From Dromiciops gliroides (taxonomy: Eukaryota; Chordata; Mammalia; Microbiotheria; Microbiotheriidae): a stretch of DNA of 64,000 bases. Shown here in pieces: positions 61,401-64,000 of the stretch. The notes below the pieces were generated by a model. The model was not told the origin of the DNA. It searched no databases and saw only the letters and a list, made by a program, of their open reading frames with translations. The stretch spans positions 644,649,306 to 644,713,305 of the forward strand of contig NC_057863.1 of assembly GCF_019393635.1 (NCBI RefSeq), read 5' to 3'. Made by a program: the position numbers and the translations under genes. How positions within the stretch are numbered: position 1 is the stretch's first letter; every line of letters starts with the position of its first letter.

Positions 61401-64000
61401 TTGGGACCAGCAGATTTTGGAGACGTGGGAAAGTTTAGTGGGTCAGAGGGCCCAGGAGGCTTGTGGCTGGTTTGAGAAGATCTAGAAGAGAAGTATAGGG
61501 CTCATGGCTGTTCAGATGGTATAGGATAGAGGTCTGGAGGGATCCTTCCAATGGGGAGGGGATCAGGGGGCCTGGCATAGAGAGGTTTGAGGAATTGTAG
61601 GGGAGCCACATATCCAAGGTGGATGATGTTGGTGCTGGTGGACGGTTATAGGGCCCAGGATGGGGAATCTAGGGGTTCTGAGCTAAGGACTGTGGGATCA
61701 GAGGATCTGAGATGGGAGGAGGGTCTAAAGGAGTGTGGGCACAGAGGGTTCTGGGTGAGAGGTCTGGGATGGAAATGTGGGATCACAGGGAGTTTAAGAT
61801 CCATGAAGGGGGCAGCTAAATGGCGCAGTGGATAGAGCACCGGTCCTGGAGTCAGGAGTACCTGAGTTCAAATCCGGCCTCAGACACTTAACACTTACTA
61901 GCTGTGTGACCCTGGGCAAGTCACTTAACCCCAATTGCCTCACAAAAAAAAAAAAAAAAAAGATCCATGAAGGGTTAGGGGGCCCCTGGCTGGGGAAGCT
62001 CATCTGTGTGGGTCAGGAGGCCTATGAGAAGGAAGCTATGGATCTAGGGTTGGGGGGTTTCCAGATGGAGAGAAATAGCTATTGTAGGAGCACCCATGAT
62101 CTGGGATAAAGGTTCAGGTGTGGGAGAGACAGTCTACAATTCAGGTCTGGAGGAATGGGGGGGGGGGAGTCCCGGGGGGATGGAAAAGGAGCCACGACCC
62201 TGTAGGTTCCCTGATCGAGGCACTCCCCACCTTCGCCAACTAGGCCTCCCCTACTTCCTGGAGGAGCCAGAAGATTTGGCTGTGGCTGCTGACACCCCAT
62301 TGAACCTCAGCTGCCAAGCCCAGGGACCCCCTGAGCCTGTTCAGCTGCTCTGGCTCCAGGATGGTGCCCCCCTGGCCCCACACGGCCCAACCCAGGGCCT
62401 GCTCCACCTGCCAGGTAAGTCTGTCCAGGATCTGGGGCGCTGGGGGGGGATCCTCTCCAGCTATGGCCAGCCCCACATCCCCTCTTTTCCTTGGCTTATT
62501 TCTGTCTACTGTGGGTTTCTTTCGGTCCTATATCTGTCTCTGTCTCTCTCAAAGTCTCAACCCTTTTGGCTATCTCCCTTGGGGGCTCTTTCTGTTGGTC
62601 TCTGTGTTTCTCATCTCTTCCCCTATCTCTCTACCTCTGTCTCTTGTATATCTCTCTGACTTTCTCTCGTTACCTCTCAGTCTCTGTCTCAATTTCCTAC
62701 TTTTCTTCTTTTTCTTTTCTCTCTTCTCTGTTTCTGTCTCTTTGTCTCCATCTCTCTCTCTGTCTCTCTCTTTTTCTCTGTCTCTCTCTCAATCTCTCTC
62801 TGTCTTTGTCTCTCCCCTACCCTCCACCCAACTCGCTCTCAATGGCCTCCTTTGTTTGGGGTTCATATCTGAAGGTTGTACGTGGTCCAAGTTTGTGGTC
62901 TTGGACCCTGAGGGGAAAGCTGTGGGCATGGAGGGGAGGAGGGAGGCACAGTCCCAAACGCCTCATCTCCTGCCCTTGACCTAGGCTACAGGAAACTTTG
63001 GTGCCCCTCTCCCACTCCGTGTCATGAGCTGGACTCTGCCACCCTAGGTTAGCAGAAGTTGTCCCGTTTTCTTTCACAAATAATAAAGACAATAGTCAGA
63101 CAGAGAGAGTGACAGAGACAAACAAGAGACAGACAGAGACAGAAAGATAGAGAGGGAGGGAGAGAGAGATAGAGAGAGGGAAGAGAGGGAGTGGAAGAGA
63201 GGAGGAAGAAAGAGAGAGAAGGGAGAAAGGGAGTGAAGGAGAGAGGAGTGGGAGAAAAGAAGGAGAGGGAGAAAGAGAGGGAGGGAAGGAGGGAGGAGAG
63301 AGAAGTGGGAGGGAGCATACAGAAAGACACAGATTGAGAAACTGGAAGACATAGTGATGAAGAACTGTGAAGAAAAAATGGATAGAAACACAAGGAAAAG
63401 GCAGAAGGAGACAGAGACAGAGCCAAAGAGAGAAAACCAGAAACATCTAATCCCAGAACTGAAAGAAAGCCCTTGAGTGGTGTATGTGGAGGGAAAGTGA
63501 GGCCCACTAAGGGGAAGGCGGCATCATTGGTCATCCCTGGAGTCAGGAAGAGCCAGGGCCTAGGCCTCCAGACTGCGGCCGATCAATCACTGTTGTCCTT
63601 CCCTGCTGGCCAACTGAGGGATGGAGGGAGAGCCTGAGAGGAAGAAGAGATCAGGCTGGCTGGTGGCCTTGACCCCTGCTCTCTCTGGGGGTGGGGAATA
63701 TAGGCTGCCCCACTAAGATCCTCTTTGAGGCCTAGAAGTTGGGTTGTTGGTAGGGGGGGGGGGAACATCTGGGAGGCCGTGCCTGAGGGAAGTTAGGTAA
63801 CCACATCAGAGAGAGGACACAGGGGCCTGAGCTAGGAAATGTCATACCCCCAGGACAGTGGGGGGACCGTTTGGGCGAGGTCTACATTCCCCACATTCCC
63901 GTGGGTCCCCCTCTCCCCTCCCAGAGTGAGTCAGGGGCGAGTCAGGGGCGGTGACCAGGGCTGAGTCAGGCTGATGGGGTGGGGGTGGGGTAGGGAGAGA
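58407..64000 (+). CDS. AXL: AXL receptor tyrosine kinase, 5' part (exons 1-4, runs off the window)
   Basis: Seen: coding segments 58407-58488, 60174-60387, 61164-61264 and 62244-62414, all GT-AG and in consistent phase, giving the first 189 residues. Order: signal peptide with LAWCLAL core, N-glycosylation site NVT at 39, first Ig domain (C52, W65, C113 in DAGRYQC), then [14 protein letters not shown] opening the second Ig domain (C156, W169). Stretches such as [19 protein letters not shown] match human AXL nearly residue for residue. Family knowledge: a TAM-family receptor; the two Ig domains bind GAS6, followed by two fibronectin III repeats, a membrane span and a KWIAIES-type kinase, all beyond the edge. 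MER and TYRO3 are excluded by the N-terminal sequence and by CYP2S1 next door. Confidence 0.96.
58787..59110 (+). repeat. Purine-rich tract in AXL intron 1
   Basis: Mostly A/G (gagagagaaggaggagg and similar) on the coding strand. Confidence 0.8.
59365..59605 (+). repeat. Pyrimidine-rich tract in AXL intron 1
   Basis: Mostly C/T (tgtctctttccctgggtc, ctctccccctcttctctccc). Lies about 255 bp after the purine tract, in complementary sense. Confidence 0.8.
60174..60387 (+). CDS. AXL: AXL exon 2 (residues 28-98), first Ig domain
   Basis: 214 nt after ctctgctgtgcag. It encodes [38 protein letters not shown] and [12 protein letters not shown]52 is the first Ig cysteine and W65 the core tryptophan. 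The donor is AGCTCAG|gtacgg, phase 2. Confidence 0.95.
60471..60690 (+). mobile_element. L2 3' end in AXL intron 2, split by a SINE
   Basis: tccatgagggcaggaactgt, cttgtgcctggcacatagta; resumes catagtaggtatttaatgaaa. Confidence 0.82.
60525..60663 (-). mobile_element. WSINE1-like SINE in AXL intron 2, 3' part missing
   Basis: catagtaggtattt at 60525-60538 and 60650-60663. Begins at ggggtcacacagctag with no poly-T. Confidence 0.93.
60743..60920 (+). mobile_element. Mar1-type SINE in AXL intron 2, 5' shortened
   Basis: gagttcaaatctggcctcag, gtaaaatgagctggagaagg, ccccaaatgggatcacaaag, ending gactgaacaacaac. Confidence 0.88.
61164..61264 (+). CDS. AXL: AXL exon 3 (residues 99-132), end of first Ig domain
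   Basis: 101 nt after gtctccccag. It encodes [20 protein letters not shown] with C113 completing the Ig disulfide, then [10 protein letters not shown]. The donor is gaag|gtgagc, phase 1. Confidence 0.95.
61265..61795. other. AXL intron 3, G-rich unique sequence
   Basis: Loose repetition of ggtctgg/ggatca-type words, no clear unit. No exon recognised. Confidence 0.5.
61796..61974 (+). mobile_element. WSINE1-like SINE in AXL intron 3, 15 bp target duplication
   Basis: aagatccatgaaggg at 61796-61810 and 61960-61974. Confidence 0.95.
62244..62414 (+). CDS. AXL: AXL exon 4 (residues 133-189), start of second Ig domain
   Basis: 171 nt after cgccaactag. It encodes [40 protein letters not shown] and QGLLHLP. 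NLS at 153 is a possible N-glycosylation site and C156 the first cysteine of Ig2. The donor is ccag|gtaagt. Exon 5 (GLNKTSSFSC-like in human) was not found before 64000. Confidence 0.94.
62512..62815 (+). repeat. Pyrimidine-rich (TCTC/TGTCTC)n tract in AXL intron 4
   Basis: ctgtctctctctttttctctg and similar units for about 300 bp, starting roughly 100 bp after exon 4. Confidence 0.9.
63095..63445 (+). repeat. Purine-rich (GAGA/AGACAGAG)n tract in AXL intron 4
   Basis: gacagagagagtgacagag and similar for about 350 bp; complementary in sense to 62512-62815. Confidence 0.9.
63446..64000 (+). other. AXL intron 4, right edge
   Basis: Unique G-rich sequence. A direct repeat gagtcaggggc occurs twice near 63925-63950. 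Exon 5 not reached. Confidence 0.5.

Noticed and set aside
6607-61960. Recurring peptide [19 protein letters not shown] in dozens of short frames
   Set aside because: It is the translation of the WSINE1-like SINE body, not a gene family.
62361-62984. Open frames of 160-207 codons rich in Ser/Leu/Phe in AXL intron 4
   Set aside because: They translate the (TCTC)n tract; frames at 63049-63534 do the same with the opposite tract.
1-64000. Evenly repeated units that could suggest a CRISPR array or satellite
   Set aside because: The repeats are dispersed SINEs in both orientations with individual target duplications.
62415-64000. AXL exon 5
   Set aside because: No sequence encoding GLNKTSSFSC-like residues with splice sites was found; intron 4 appears to run past the edge.

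Overview
The window is mammalian nuclear DNA from a marsupial, most likely an Australian lineage. The two genes are vertebrate multi-exon genes in the order CYP2S1 then AXL, the order known from human 19q13.2. The dominant repeat is a tRNA-headed SINE of the marsupial WSINE1 type, seen about 54 times. Alongside it are Mar1-type SINEs that share a tail with RTE/BovB LINEs, marsupial L1, RTE-clade LINEs, and old L2, L3/CR1 and MIR copies. The marsupial call rests on this repeat set. The Australian placement is inference.

Layout. Positions 1-39000 are gene-poor and packed with insertions into insertions: a BovB-like RTE LINE on the minus strand (12113-15735), a second RTE-clade LINE on the plus strand (24662-26965), an L3/CR1 LINE (33930-35410), about twelve L1 pieces, and seven solitary LTRs of four families (no proviral interior seen) between 14.7 and 35.1 kb. 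I found no protein-coding host gene there. Positions 39300-40340 are a GC-rich promoter region, with inverted CCAAT and TATA-like boxes just before CYP2S1. CYP2S1 is complete on the plus strand: nine exons from 40086 to 52129, 1500 nt of coding sequence, 499 residues, every splice site GT-AG. Its introns hold SINEs, an L1 3' end and one processed retrocopy. From 52.1 to 57.9 kb lies an intergenic stretch with an isolated GC-rich, CpG-dense block containing a strong CTCF-like motif (53514-53532). AXL begins at 58407 inside a CpG-rich promoter. Exons 1-4 (signal peptide, first Ig domain, first part of the second Ig domain) lie in the window and the gene runs off the right edge in intron 4.

Function. 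CYP2S1 encodes an ER-anchored haem monooxygenase. AXL encodes the GAS6-binding receptor tyrosine kinase. They are neighbours by conserved synteny, and nothing here suggests a shared pathway. The CpG/CTCF block between them is a candidate regulatory boundary.

Limits. Repeat family names are from memory of consensus sequences, not a database search. Repeat edges without target-site duplications are good to about 10-30 bp. The CYP2S1 3' end and both transcription starts are not fixed by the sequence.
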